Shown here: positions 14,525-23,020 of the stretch, one piece after another
How the letters are laid out: each line of letters begins with the position of its first letter
How positions within the stretch are numbered: the stretch's first letter is position 1
Assembly: GCF_041154485.1 (NCBI RefSeq)
Contig: NZ_AP028670.1
Span: 930,001 to 994,000, forward strand
Reading direction: 5' to 3'
Source of the DNA: Variovorax sp. V93
Lineage (GTDB): Bacteria; Pseudomonadota; Gammaproteobacteria; Burkholderiales; Burkholderiaceae_C
Length of the DNA stretch: 64,000 nt
Program-made: the position numbers and the translations under genes
Notes under the pieces: model-generated
Databases searched by the model: none
What the model saw: only the letters and a program-made list of their open reading frames with translations
What the model was told of the DNA's origin: nothing

Positions 14525-15485
14525 CTTCCGACCAGCGCTGAATCTCGTCTCTCAGCAGCTCCGCCTGTTGCTGCGGCGTGCTTCCCTGCGCCTCCACGCC
14601 GAGCTGCCGCAGCCGCTCCTTGATCTCGGGCGCGGCCAGCGCCGCATTGGCTTCCTTGTTGAGCCTCGCGATGACGGCGGGCGGCGTCTTCGCGGGCACG
14701 GCAAGGGCGTTCCATGACGAGACCCTGAAACCGGGCGCGCCACTCTCCGCGACCGTGGGCGTCTCCGGCAGCGCGAACGAGCGCTTCGCGCCCATGACCG
14801 CGATGGCGCGCAGCGACTTGCCGCTGAGCTGCCCGAGGATCGGCGCGAGGATCTCGACGCCGGCGTCGACCTGTCCTCCCCGCAGCGCCGTGATCAGCGC
14901 GGGCGAGCCGTTGAACGGAACCACCTGCGCGTCGATGCCGGTGCTGCGCTTGAGCAGCTCGGCCGCCAGATGCTGCGTGCTGCCCACGTTGATCGTGCCG
15001 ATGTTGACGGTGCCGGGATGCGCCTTTGCGTAGGCCAGTAGCTCCTGCATCGACTTGAACCTGGAGTCGGCGGCCGTCACCACGGCCATGTCGAAATAGC
15101 CGAGCGTCGACACCGGCGCGAAGTCCTTCACGGTGTCGAACGGCAGGCGCTTGAACAGCCCCGCGCTCACGGCATTGCCGTTGGACATCAGCAGCACCGT
15201 GAGTCCGTCCGGCGCCGACTTGGCCACCGCATCGGAAGCGACCACGCCGCCGGCGCCGGGCTTGTTGTCCACGATGATGCTCTGGCCCATGGCCTCCGAC
15301 ATCTTCTGCGCGACGGTGCGTGCCGTGAGGTCGGCCACGCCGCCGGGGCCGAAGGGCACGACGAGGCGGATCGGCCTGGTCGACGACGATGGCTGCTGCT
15401 GTTGCGCGTTCGCTCCCGCGCAGAGCAACGAGAGTGCGGCCAGCGCGAGCGCCGAACGCCAGGTGGTTGTGCGCAGGATGTTCAT
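14493..15485 (-). CDS. Tripartite tricarboxylate transporter-type substrate-binding protein (TctC/Bug)
   Basis: A 330-aa periplasmic binding protein. A Sec signal peptide ends near AGANAQ, and the Bug fold signature follows: RLVVPFGPGGVADLTARTVA, VIVDNKPGAGG and APDGLTVLL. The ATG at 15485 has a GGAG site. No TctA or TctB membrane partner is nearby, so it is one of the orphan Bug proteins typical of Burkholderiales. The ligand is probably a carboxylic acid; adjacency to a PDC lactonase hints at an aromatic or dicarboxylic acid. Confidence 0.9.
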   Translation of the reverse strand: MNILRTTTWRSALALAALSLLCAGANAQQQQPSSSTRPIRLVVPFGPGGVADLTARTVAQKMSEAMGQSIIVDNKPGAGGVVASDAVAKSAPDGLTVLLMSNGNAVSAGLFKRLPFDTVKDFAPVSTLGYFDMAVVTAADSRFKSMQELLAYAKAHPGTVNIGTINVGSTQHLAAELLKRSTGIDAQVVPFNGSPALITALRGGQVDAGVEILAPILGQLSGKSLRAIAVMGAKRSFALPETPTVAESGAPGFRVSSWNALAVPAKTPPAVIARLNKEANAALAAPEIKERLRQLGVEAQGSTPQQQAELLRDEIQRWSEVIRLAGIPKQ

Positions 15486-15716
15486 GGGGTTCGACTCCGA
15501 TGGGGGGCAAGCATGCACGGCATCTCAGAAGCGGTGCCGCGCGCCGGCAGATGTCTGGGGCCTTGTGCCGGCGTGATGGACTATCGCAACTCGGGCGGCG
15601 GCTCGCTATCCGGCCCGGGCACTTTGAGATATGTCGCGGCGGCATACCTGATGCGCGCAGCTTCCTCGCCAAGATGCGCGCGGGACCGCGTCGCCATCGC
15701 CACCGAGGACATCTCT

Positions 15717-16694
15717 TTGACCATCAACCTGCAAACGCTCAAGTGCGGTGAATGCGGCAGCGGCATGCTCGAGCGCTCGGGGCTCAACCAGTACGCCTGC
15801 GCGCATTGCGGCTCGGTCGATGGGCCCTGCCATCGCGGCAGTCGTGGTGCTGGTCACCGGTGTCTTCGGCGTCATGGCCTATGTCGTGGACCGCAACCAG
15901 CCGGAGCGCGCCTCGATGGCGCCGCGCACGATCCCGAGCGAGGGCCTCAGGCTCGAGGCACGCCAGGTGCTGGCGGACAGCGGCAGTTCGGCGCAGCCCC
16001 GGCTGCTGGTGACGGCGCGCAACGAGAGCGGCACCGCGATCGAACGGCCGAAGGGCCATGCGATCTTCTACGACCGCGACAGCCGCCCGAGCTGCAGGCC
16101 GGCGCGTTGTCGACGCCGTTCTGGACGACCGAGGGGCCGCCGCTGGAGTTCACGTGCGTGCGCCTGGTGCAGCAGGCGGACGAGGTGTGGCTGTTCGGCC
16201 GCCTTGCGAACGCGCGCCAGGACGCCCTGGCACTGGCCATCGTCGAAGTGCTGGTCACGCTGTACGACGACGCCGGGGCGGTCATCGGCGTCGGGCGGGG
16301 CTTCTCGCAGGCCACCGAACTCAGGCCCGGCGAACGCAGCGCGGCGGAAGTGCGCATCGAGCGCCTCGGCAACCGCAAGGTGCCGATCGCGGCATGGGAC
16401 TACCGCATCGACTACAGCCTGACCGAAGGCGCGCAGCAGGCCAAGAAGCGGGTGCTGACGAGCAGCAGCCGCGTGATCCGCACGGCCGGCGCGCCCGAGA
16501 TCCTGCGCGCGTCGCGGCGCGCTGACGTCGCCGCGAGCCGGGCTACTTTCTCCTGCGGCCCGATGACGCCGGCTGCGCCGAGGTCTGCGAAGGCGCCGCG
16601 CCGCCATCCACGCCGAGCCGGCCGCCGCCGCCCAGGCCCTGGCCGCGCACCGTCTGCGCCTTGTAGCTGCGCAGCGAGCGCACCATCTGGTTGA
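15717..16694 (+). pseudogene. Frame-disrupted zinc-ribbon membrane protein gene
   Basis: Three pieces of one protein lie in two frames. From a TTG at 15717 (GAGGA upstream) the frame encodes TINLQTLKCGECGSGMLER and CAHCGSV, a CxxC...CxxC zinc ribbon. At about 15820 the sense continues in another frame with a transmembrane helix (AIAAVVVLVTGVFGVMAYVV) and RNQPERASM. Near 16085 it returns to the first frame with ELQAGALSTPFWTTEG and about 110 sensible residues. The first junction probably reflects a deletion of the linker, the second a one-base loss. The last in-frame stop is at 16694, inside the convergent neighbour, so the true 3' end is unclear. Sequencing error cannot be excluded. Confidence 0.6.
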
Positions 16695-17475
16695 AGGCGT
16701 CCATGAAGGCCGCCGCGATCAGCTTGCCCTGCGGCGTGCGCGTGTAGCCGCCGACGTTGCCGGCGCCGCGCAGGCCGCTGAGCTCGCCGAAGCCCGCGAA
16801 GTCGGTCTTGGAGGCGCTGCCTTCCGACGCCGCGACCTGCACGCCCGAGCGGTTGTCGATGAGCGTCAGCAGCGCCGCGGCTTCCTTGGTCTGGAGGCTG
16901 GCGCCCAGGCTCGCGATGGCGCGGCCGCGGCCGCCGCCGACCAGCCCGCCGATGGCACCGCCGAGCCCGCCCGCGTCGTTGTTGCTGAATACGATTTCCG
17001 GCGAAAGGCCGTAGTCGGACGCCACCATCTGGCCACGGCCGAAGTTGCTGCCGCCGCGCATCTCGCCCGACTGCATGAGCGCGCGCTCGCGCGTCATCGC
17101 GTTCATGCCGGCCGCGCCGCGCTCGACCACCACGAAGCAGTTCGACTGCTGTACCAGCAGGCGCAGCAGGTTGGCCGTGGGCGGCAGGCGGTATTCGCCC
17201 GTGAGAATGGTGTACCAGCCGGCATCGACGTTCTCGATCAGCGAGACGGTGCCCAGCGGCGAATCGCAGCGCTCGAGGGCGCTGCTCTCACCGGAGGTGG
17301 CCGAGCCCGCGGCGCTGCCCGTCGCGACGGTCTTGGCGGACTGGCTGCCCATCTGCATGTCGAGCGCGGGCATGTTCTGGCAGCCGGCAAGCGCCAGGAG
17401 CGTTGCCGCCGCTGCGGCCATGGCCGGTCTTGAAAACGCGCGCTGCTGGTAGGCCTTGTCCGTGGATTTCTTCAT
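16543..17475 (-). CDS. CsgG/HfaB-like curli-assembly family lipoprotein
   Basis: A 310-aa lipoprotein. The N-terminus MKKSTDKAY leads to a hydrophobic stretch ending in the lipobox LLALAGC. The body shows CsgG-family features (GTVSLIENVDAGWYTILTGE, then CFVVVERGAAGMNAMTRER, then a Gly-rich segment and ALLTLIDNRSGVQVAASEG). It probably sits in the outer membrane or on its inner face. Curli-type operon partners are absent. The ATG at 17475 is selected since it gives the signal peptide directly. Confidence 0.8.
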   Translation of the reverse strand: MKKSTDKAYQQRAFSRPAMAAAAATLLALAGCQNMPALDMQMGSQSAKTVATGSAAGSATSGESSALERCDSPLGTVSLIENVDAGWYTILTGEYRLPPTANLLRLLVQQSNCFVVVERGAAGMNAMTRERALMQSGEMRGGSNFGRGQMVASDYGLSPEIVFSNNDAGGLGGAIGGLVGGGRGRAIASLGASLQTKEAAALLTLIDNRSGVQVAASEGSASKTDFAGFGELSGLRGAGNVGGYTRTPQGKLIAAAFMDAFNQMVRSLRSYKAQTVRGQGLGGGGRLGVDGGAAPSQTSAQPASSGRRRK

Positions 17476-17593
17476 GCGATCTTCCCGTTGTTTGCGAAAG
17501 GGCCGAGATCCGGCCCCGCGCAAATCTAGAGGGAAGGCAGGATTTCCCACAGTGCCTAAAGTCACTGGTTGCGCTGCGCGCGGCAGGGCATCG

Positions 17594-18367
17594 TCAGACC
17601 GATCCCGGCAACTGGCCCACGCGCAGCATGCCCGTCAGCACCCGGTGCTTGGACTCTTCGATGTGGGCCATCATGTGGGCGAGCGCGCCTTCGCCGTCCT
17701 TGGCGGCGAGGGCGTGCAGGAACTGGAGGTGTTCCCGCATCGCCGGCACGACCTGGACCGGGCGCATGGAATCGGCGTCGTAGCGGATCAGGCGCACGTG
17801 CAGGCTGTTGACCCGGTAGATCTCCGACAGGATCTCGTTGCCGATCGAATCGACCATCAGGTCGTGGAGGCCCCAGTCCACCGCCTGGGCGTCTTTTTCG
17901 AGCTGCGCGTCGGGCTGGGGCTTGAGCGCGCGTTCCAGGATCGCCTCGTGGGCTTCGATGAGCCTCGCGATCGTCTCGGCGCTGGCGACGCGCGCAAAGT
18001 GAACAACCGCTTCGCGCTCCACCATGGCGCGCACCTGCCAGGCATTGCGGATCAGCTTCATGTCGACGCTGGCGATCTGCAGGCCCCGCTGCGGCACCGC
18101 CTTGATGAGGCCGGCCGCCTCCAGCCTCGGCACCAGCTCGCGCACGGCGGCCAGCGGCATCTCCAGCAGTTCCATGAGCTCGCGCTGCGAAACGAACTGG
18201 CCCGGCCTGATGCGCGCGTCGATGATCTGCTGCTGGAAGCCCTGGTAGGCGCGGCTGCGCTGCGTCACGGGCGCGTGTTCGACGCCTGCTTGAGCCGCCT
18301 GTCTGGGGCGGGCTGAACGGGTGGTGGCGGGGGGAGTCATTGCAGCAATGGTACGTGGTGCAGGCAT
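17594..18367 (-). CDS. GntR family regulator (FCD type)
   Basis: A 257-aa repressor. The winged HTH spans roughly residues 40-100 (GFQQQIIDARIRPGQFVSQR, then MPLAAVRELVPRLEAAGLI), and the all-helical FCD ligand domain follows. It is divergent from the dapA-like gene, and a palindrome in between (18406-18420) fits a GntR operator, so it likely represses the 18498-28255 operon until a pathway intermediate binds. An alternative start lies at 18340. Confidence 0.88.
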   Translation of the reverse strand: MPAPRTIAAMTPPATTRSARPRQAAQAGVEHAPVTQRSRAYQGFQQQIIDARIRPGQFVSQRELMELLEMPLAAVRELVPRLEAAGLIKAVPQRGLQIASVDMKLIRNAWQVRAMVEREAVVHFARVASAETIARLIEAHEAILERALKPQPDAQLEKDAQAVDWGLHDLMVDSIGNEILSEIYRVNSLHVRLIRYDADSMRPVQVVPAMREHLQFLHALAAKDGEGALAHMMAHIEESKHRVLTGMLRVGQLPGSV

Positions 18368-18379
18368 TGGCCTGTCATT

Positions 18380-18435
18380 GTCGTACGACTAGGGTTATCA
18401 CTAACACATGACTAACATGTCAGTCGGTGTATAGT
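18380..18435 (+). promoter_or_regulatory. Promoter and operator of the 18498-28255 operon
   Basis: A perfect palindrome GTCGTACGAC occupies 18380-18389, and ACATG-ACTAA-CATGT occupies 18406-18420. The second overlaps a possible -35 box (ATGACT, 18408-18413), with TATAGT (18430-18435) as the -10 box 16 bp later. Overlap with the promoter is the expected geometry for repression by the divergent GntR protein. Confidence 0.55.
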
Positions 18436-18497
18436 TGTCCCATGGCGCGGCAGCCGCCGCCTTTTCGCTGTCATCCCCGCACACCGGAGCTTTCTTC

Positions 18498-19388
18498 ATG
18501 GGTCTCGATCTCACTGGCGTCATTCCGCCGCTCGTCACGCCTTTCACTGCCGATGGCAGCATCGACGAGGCGGCCTTCCGCAAGCTCATCCGCTTCAATC
18601 TCGACAAGAAGGTGCACGGCGTCTGCCCGGGCGGCAGCAGCGGCGAAGGCCACACGCTGACGATCGACGAGTTCAGCCGCCTCATGGAGATCACCGCCGC
18701 GGAGGTTGCCGGCCAGGTGCCGATCGTGGCCGGCATCATCTCCAACAGCACGCGGGACGCGATCAACCGCGCCAAGGCGATCTCGCACCTGCCGGTCGCG
18801 GCGCTGCAGGTCACGCCGGTGCACTACCTGTTCAAGCCCGACGAGGAGGCGACCCACCGCCACTTCAAGGCGCTGACCGAAGCGGTCGACATCCCCGTGA
18901 TCATCTACAACGTGGTGCCGTGGAACTACCTGAACCCGGCGCAGATGATCCGCCTCATGAACGAGCTGCCCGGCGTGCAGGGCATCAAGCAGAGCCAGGG
19001 CGACCTCAAGCTGATGGCCGACCTGCTGCTCGGCGTGCCGAAGGGCTGCAAGGTCTTCTCGGCCGTCGATGCCCTGCTGTACTCGTCGTTCGCGCTGGGT
19101 GCGCACGGCACGATCGCCGCCACCCCGGCCGCCTTGCCGGGCGTGTGCGTGGCCCTGTGGAACACCGTGCAGGCCGGCGACCACGTGAAGGCGCTGGAGA
19201 TGCACAAGTCGATGCTCGCGTTCTGGAACGCCGTGATCGGCGACAACCTGCCGGCCAACCTGAAGACGACCATCACGCTGCAAGGGTGTGATGCCGGCCT
19301 GCCGCGCGCACCAATGCCTCCGACCACCGCAGCCCAGCGCGCCCGCATCGAGACGGCGCTGGAAGACGTGCTGCGCTTCGACGCCTGA
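18498..19388 (+). CDS. Dihydrodipicolinate synthase/N-acetylneuraminate lyase family protein
   Basis: A 296-aa TIM-barrel class I aldolase/dehydratase. Schiff-base Lys164 is in QGIKQSQGD and the conserved Tyr137 is in VIIYNVVP; the substrate-carboxylate loop GGSSGEG lies at 45-51. Since it heads a catabolic operon it is unlikely to be the lysine-biosynthetic DapA. It more probably cleaves or dehydrates a hydroxy-2-keto acid. The ATG at 18498 follows CGGAGC. Neighbouring dihydroxyacetone-kinase-like genes suggest that the products include a triose or tetrose. Confidence 0.88.
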   Translation: MGLDLTGVIPPLVTPFTADGSIDEAAFRKLIRFNLDKKVHGVCPGGSSGEGHTLTIDEFSRLMEITAAEVAGQVPIVAGIISNSTRDAINRAKAISHLPVAALQVTPVHYLFKPDEEATHRHFKALTEAVDIPVIIYNVVPWNYLNPAQMIRLMNELPGVQGIKQSQGDLKLMADLLLGVPKGCKVFSAVDALLYSSFALGAHGTIAATPAALPGVCVALWNTVQAGDHVKALEMHKSMLAFWNAVIGDNLPANLKTTITLQGCDAGLPRAPMPPTTAAQRARIETALEDVLRFDA

Positions 19389-19420
19389 AGGCGCCATCCA
19401 CTCGGAGACAGGTGAGAAAA

Positions 19421-20401
19421 ATGAACATCCATCGTCGGCAGATCCTCCATTTCGGCGCGGCAGCCGCGGCGGGCAGCGTGCTCGGCGCGCCGGCCTGGGC
19501 GCAGGGCTTTCCGAGCAAGCCGCTCACGCTCGTGGTTCCCTTCGCACCGGGCGGCAACACGGACATCGTCGCGCGCACCGTGGCCGTGGCGCTGGGCAAG
19601 GTGCTGGGCCAGTCGGTCGTGGTCGACAACCGGGCCGGTGCCGGCGGCTCGATCGGCGCCATGCAGGTGGCCCGCGCCGCGCCCGACGGCTACACGCTGC
19701 TGCTTTGCGGCGCCGGCGTGGTGGTCACGGTCCCGGAGATGGTCAAGACCAGCTACAGCCGGTCGAGCTTCGCGCCGCTCGGCCTGGTGAACAAGAGTTC
19801 GATGGTTCTGCTCGCGCGCAAGAACGAGACGCGCTTCAGGAACTTCAAGGAGTTCGCGGCCTATGCGCGTTCCGGCGACGGCAAGCTGACGGCGGCGCAC
19901 TCGGGGCCAGGAACGCCCAATCATCTCGCGCTGCTGCAACTGGAGAACCTGCTCAAGACCAAGTTCACGATCGTCAGCTACAAGGGCTCGGGTCCGGCGC
20001 TGGTCGACCTGATCGGCGGGCAGGTCGATGTGCATTTCGACCAGGTCACCAGCTCGCTGCAGCACATCAGGGGCGGTTCGCTCCAGGCGCTCGCGGTCCT
20101 GGGCCCCGCGCAGGACCCGTCGTTGCCCGGCGTGCAGACCGTGGCGGAGCTCGGCTTCGGCGAGATCGATGGCACCACGTACGTCGGGGTCCTCGCGCCC
20201 AGCGGCACGCCAAAGGACGTGCATGACAAGCTCGCCGCGGCGCTGGCGCAGGCCGTCAAGGACCCGCAGACGGTGAACAGCGCCCGCGAACTCGGCAGCG
20301 TCGCCCTGTCCAGCACGCCGCAGGAGTTCGCCCGCATCCTCGACGCCGAGTACGCACTGGCCACGCAGGCCACCAGGGACGGCCGCCTCAAGGCCGACTG
20401 A
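19421..20401 (+). CDS. TctC/Bug substrate-binding protein
   Basis: A 326-aa binding protein with a twin-arginine-like leader (MNIHRRQILHF) and cleavage near PAWAQG. Bug signatures follow: LTLVVPFAPGGNTDIVARTV, VVVDNRAGAGG and APDGYTLLL. It is 32 bp after the aldolase gene and is part of the operon. Having both a Bug protein and a full Liv-type ABC transporter in one operon suggests more than one acquired substrate or a sensory role. ATG at 19421 is preferred over GTG 19412. Confidence 0.9.
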   Translation: MNIHRRQILHFGAAAAAGSVLGAPAWAQGFPSKPLTLVVPFAPGGNTDIVARTVAVALGKVLGQSVVVDNRAGAGGSIGAMQVARAAPDGYTLLLCGAGVVVTVPEMVKTSYSRSSFAPLGLVNKSSMVLLARKNETRFRNFKEFAAYARSGDGKLTAAHSGPGTPNHLALLQLENLLKTKFTIVSYKGSGPALVDLIGGQVDVHFDQVTSSLQHIRGGSLQALAVLGPAQDPSLPGVQTVAELGFGEIDGTTYVGVLAPSGTPKDVHDKLAAALAQAVKDPQTVNSARELGSVALSSTPQEFARILDAEYALATQATRDGRLKAD

Positions 20402-20496
20402 GCACCTCCGCGCATGCAGGCGCCGGGCGCAAGCCGGCGTCGGCAGCGCCATGCCCGCGACAGCACGACAACGCCCCCGAACAGACGAAGACCACC

Positions 20497-21498
20497 GTGA
20501 AAAAGATCCTCAACGACCCCCATGCCTACGTCGACGAAATGCTCGACGGCCTGTGCCTGGCCCATCCCGAGCTGCAGCGCCGCGGCGAGGGCGGCCGCGT
20601 GATCGTGCGCCGCGGCGGCGCCGTACCCGGCAAGGTCGGCATCGTCACCGGCGGCGGCTCGGGCCACCTGCCGGTGTTCCTCGGCTACGTCGGCGAGGGC
20701 CTGCTCGACAGCTGCGCCGTGGGCAACGTGTTCGCGGGCCCGCGCATGGACGACTGCATCGACGCGATGCGCGCCGCCGATGGCGGCGCGGGCGTGCTGC
20801 AGCTCTATGGCAACTACGGGGGCGACCGCATGAACTTCGACATGGCGGCCGAAATGCTCGCGCTCGAGGGCATGCCGGTGGCGTCGGTGCGCGTCGCCGA
20901 CGACGTGGCGAGTGCACCCGCCGCGCAGCGCGAGAAGCGCCGCGGCGTCGCAGGCCTGGTCCTGGTCTACAAGGCCGCCGGTGCCAAGGCGGCGGCCGGC
21001 GCGACCCTGGACGAGGTGGCGGCACTCGCGCGCAAGGCGGGCGACGCCTGCCGCTCGATCGGCGTCGCGCTCAGCCCCTGCGTGGTGCCGGAGTCCGGCA
21101 AGGCTTCCTTCGCCATCGGCGACCAGGAGGTGGAATTCGGCATGGGCATCCATGGCGAGCCCGGCATCTGGCGCGGGCCGCTCAAGCCGGCCGACGCGCT
21201 GGCCGACGAGATGCTCGAGCACGTGCTGCCGGAGCTCGCGCTGGCGCAGGGCGATCGCGTTGCCGTGCTCGTCAACAGCCTGGGCGCGACGCCCGCCGAG
21301 GAGCTCTACATCCTGTACCGCCGCGTGGCCGGCGTGCTCGCGCGCCGCGGCGTGACGATCGTGCGCCCGCTCGTGGGGCGCTATGCCACGTCGATGGAAA
21401 TGGCGGGTGCATCGCTGAGCGTGATGAAGCTCGACCCGGAGCTGGAGGCGCTGCTGGCCGCGCCCGCGGACTGCCCGTTCTGGAGCGTGCGCCGATGA
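20497..21498 (+). CDS. dhaK: Dihydroxyacetone kinase subunit DhaK-like
   Basis: A 333-aa substrate-binding kinase subunit. GGGSGH (52-57), GNYGGDRMNFDMA (105-117) and GIHGEPG with His219 are all present; that His forms the covalent hemiaminal with dihydroxyacetone or a related ketose. The start is a GTG at 20497. Its stop overlaps the dhaL start (ATGA). Without a DhaM phosphotransferase subunit in view, the pair may be ATP-dependent, like tetrulose (erythrulose) kinases, rather than PTS-linked. Confidence 0.9.
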   Translation: MKKILNDPHAYVDEMLDGLCLAHPELQRRGEGGRVIVRRGGAVPGKVGIVTGGGSGHLPVFLGYVGEGLLDSCAVGNVFAGPRMDDCIDAMRAADGGAGVLQLYGNYGGDRMNFDMAAEMLALEGMPVASVRVADDVASAPAAQREKRRGVAGLVLVYKAAGAKAAAGATLDEVAALARKAGDACRSIGVALSPCVVPESGKASFAIGDQEVEFGMGIHGEPGIWRGPLKPADALADEMLEHVLPELALAQGDRVAVLVNSLGATPAEELYILYRRVAGVLARRGVTIVRPLVGRYATSMEMAGASLSVMKLDPELEALLAAPADCPFWSVRR

Positions 21499-22094
21499 TG
21501 CTCGACGCCGCCACGCTCGCGGCCGCGCTGCCCCGCTGGTGCGCGGGCCTGCACGCCGCCGCCCCGGAACTCAACGCGCTCGACGGCCGCCTGGGCGATG
21601 CCGACCTGGGCGCGACGCTCGACAAGTGCGCCACGATGGTGGAGCAGGCGCTGCCCGAGTTGCCGGCGACGCTGGAAGGCATCTTCAGGCGCACCGCGCA
21701 GGCGACCGCCAAGGCGTCGGGGTCGAGCTTCGGCACGCTGCTGACGGTCGCGCTCATAAGCTGTGCCAAGCGATGCGCGGGCATCGACTCGCTCGATCGC
21801 GCGGAACTCGCGGCCATGCTCGCCGACGTGGTCGCCACGCTCGCGGCGCGCGGCGGTGCGAGCCTGGGCGACAAGACCGTGCTCGACGGCCTGCATGCCG
21901 TTCATGTCGCACTGGCTGCGTCGCCGGAAGGCGCCGACGCACGCCGCCTGGCCAGCGACGCAGTGCGCGCCGCGCTCGACGCGTTCCGCGACAAGCCCAA
22001 CCGCATCGGCCGCGCGCGCATGTTCGCGGACAAGACCATCGGCATGGACGACCCCGGCATGGTGGCGCTGCAGCGCATGGTCGACAGCCTCTGA
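21495..22094 (+). CDS. dhaL: Dihydroxyacetone kinase subunit DhaL-like
   Basis: A 199-aa nucleotide-binding subunit. The magnesium-binding aspartates fall at 30, 35 and 37 (LDGRLGDADLG), the same numbers I recall for the E. coli protein, though the usual His after the third Asp is Leu here. SGSSFGTLL and GDKTVLDGLHAV are further conserved boxes. It is translationally coupled to DhaK. Together they should phosphorylate a three- or four-carbon ketose. Confidence 0.88.
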   Translation: MMLDAATLAAALPRWCAGLHAAAPELNALDGRLGDADLGATLDKCATMVEQALPELPATLEGIFRRTAQATAKASGSSFGTLLTVALISCAKRCAGIDSLDRAELAAMLADVVATLAARGGASLGDKTVLDGLHAVHVALAASPEGADARRLASDAVRAALDAFRDKPNRIGRARMFADKTIGMDDPGMVALQRMVDSL

Positions 22095-22137
22095 CGCGCG
22101 GGACCCGCCGCGCGAAATTTTTTTCCGGAGACAAGAA

Positions 22138-23010
22138 ATGCTTGGACAAGTGATCGTCAGCGGCCTTGCCATGGGCTGCATCTACGCCCTGATCGCTCTC
22201 GGCTACGCCTACGTCTGGAACACCATGGCGATCGTCAACTTCGCCGCCGGCGAGTTCCTCACGTTCTCGGCCTTCGTCTTCGTCGCCACCTTCACCACCA
22301 GCCTGCAGCTGCCGTTCTGGCTCGCCGCGGTGCTCACCGCCGCGGTCATGGCCGTGCTGGGCGCGGTGTTCTCGCGCCTCGTGTTTGCACGGCTGCAGCG
22401 CCAGAAGGCGCTGGTCGCCATCATCGCGACCGTGGGATTCGGCATCTTCCTCAAGGAGATGGCCCGCATCATCTACGGCCCCGAGCCGCTGCTGTACACC
22501 AGCCCCTTCGGCGACGGCGTCGTGGCCCTGGGCGGACTGCGCGTTCCCGTGCAGCAGATCGTGATCATGGCGGTCGTCGTCGCCGTGATGGCGCTCCAGT
22601 ACCTGGTGCTGCGCTACACCACCATCGGCAAGGTGATGCGCGCCACCGCGCTCGACCGCGAGACCGCGCTGCTCATGGGCATACCGGTCAACCGCGTCCT
22701 TGCCGGCACCTTCGCCTTCTCTTCGGTCCTGGCCGCGCTCGCCGGCATCCTGCTTGCGCCGCTCTTCTACGTGACGACCGAGATGGGCACGCTGGTGGGG
22801 CTGAAGGGCTTCGTCGCGATGATCATCGGCGGCTTCGGCAGCGTCCCGGGCGCGATCCTTGGCGGCGTGCTGCTGGGCGTGGCCGAGAACGTCGGCGCCT
22901 TCACGATCTCCTCGACCTACAAGGACGCGATCGCCTTCGGCCTGCTGCTGGTGTTCCTGCTCGTGCGTCCCCAGGGCCTCTTGCCCGAGCGCAATGCGGA
23001 CCGTGCCTGA
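22138..23010 (+). CDS. LivH-type ABC transporter permease
   Basis: A 290-aa integral membrane protein with about eight hydrophobic segments, the AIVNFAAGEFLTFSAF loop and the C-terminal GGFGSVPGAILGGVLLG motif of LivH permeases. The ribosome site CCGGAG lies upstream of the ATG at 22138. It pairs with the LivM domain of the next gene to form the import channel. Confidence 0.92.
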   Translation: MLGQVIVSGLAMGCIYALIALGYAYVWNTMAIVNFAAGEFLTFSAFVFVATFTTSLQLPFWLAAVLTAAVMAVLGAVFSRLVFARLQRQKALVAIIATVGFGIFLKEMARIIYGPEPLLYTSPFGDGVVALGGLRVPVQQIVIMAVVVAVMALQYLVLRYTTIGKVMRATALDRETALLMGIPVNRVLAGTFAFSSVLAALAGILLAPLFYVTTEMGTLVGLKGFVAMIIGGFGSVPGAILGGVLLGVAENVGAFTISSTYKDAIAFGLLLVFLLVRPQGLLPERNADRA

Positions 23011-23020
23011 GGAGCCCGCC

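Noticed and set aside
18498..19388. Assignment as lysine-biosynthetic dapA
   Set aside because: It heads a catabolic operon, has a GGSSGEG loop in place of the usual GTTGES-like loop, and lies behind a GntR operator.
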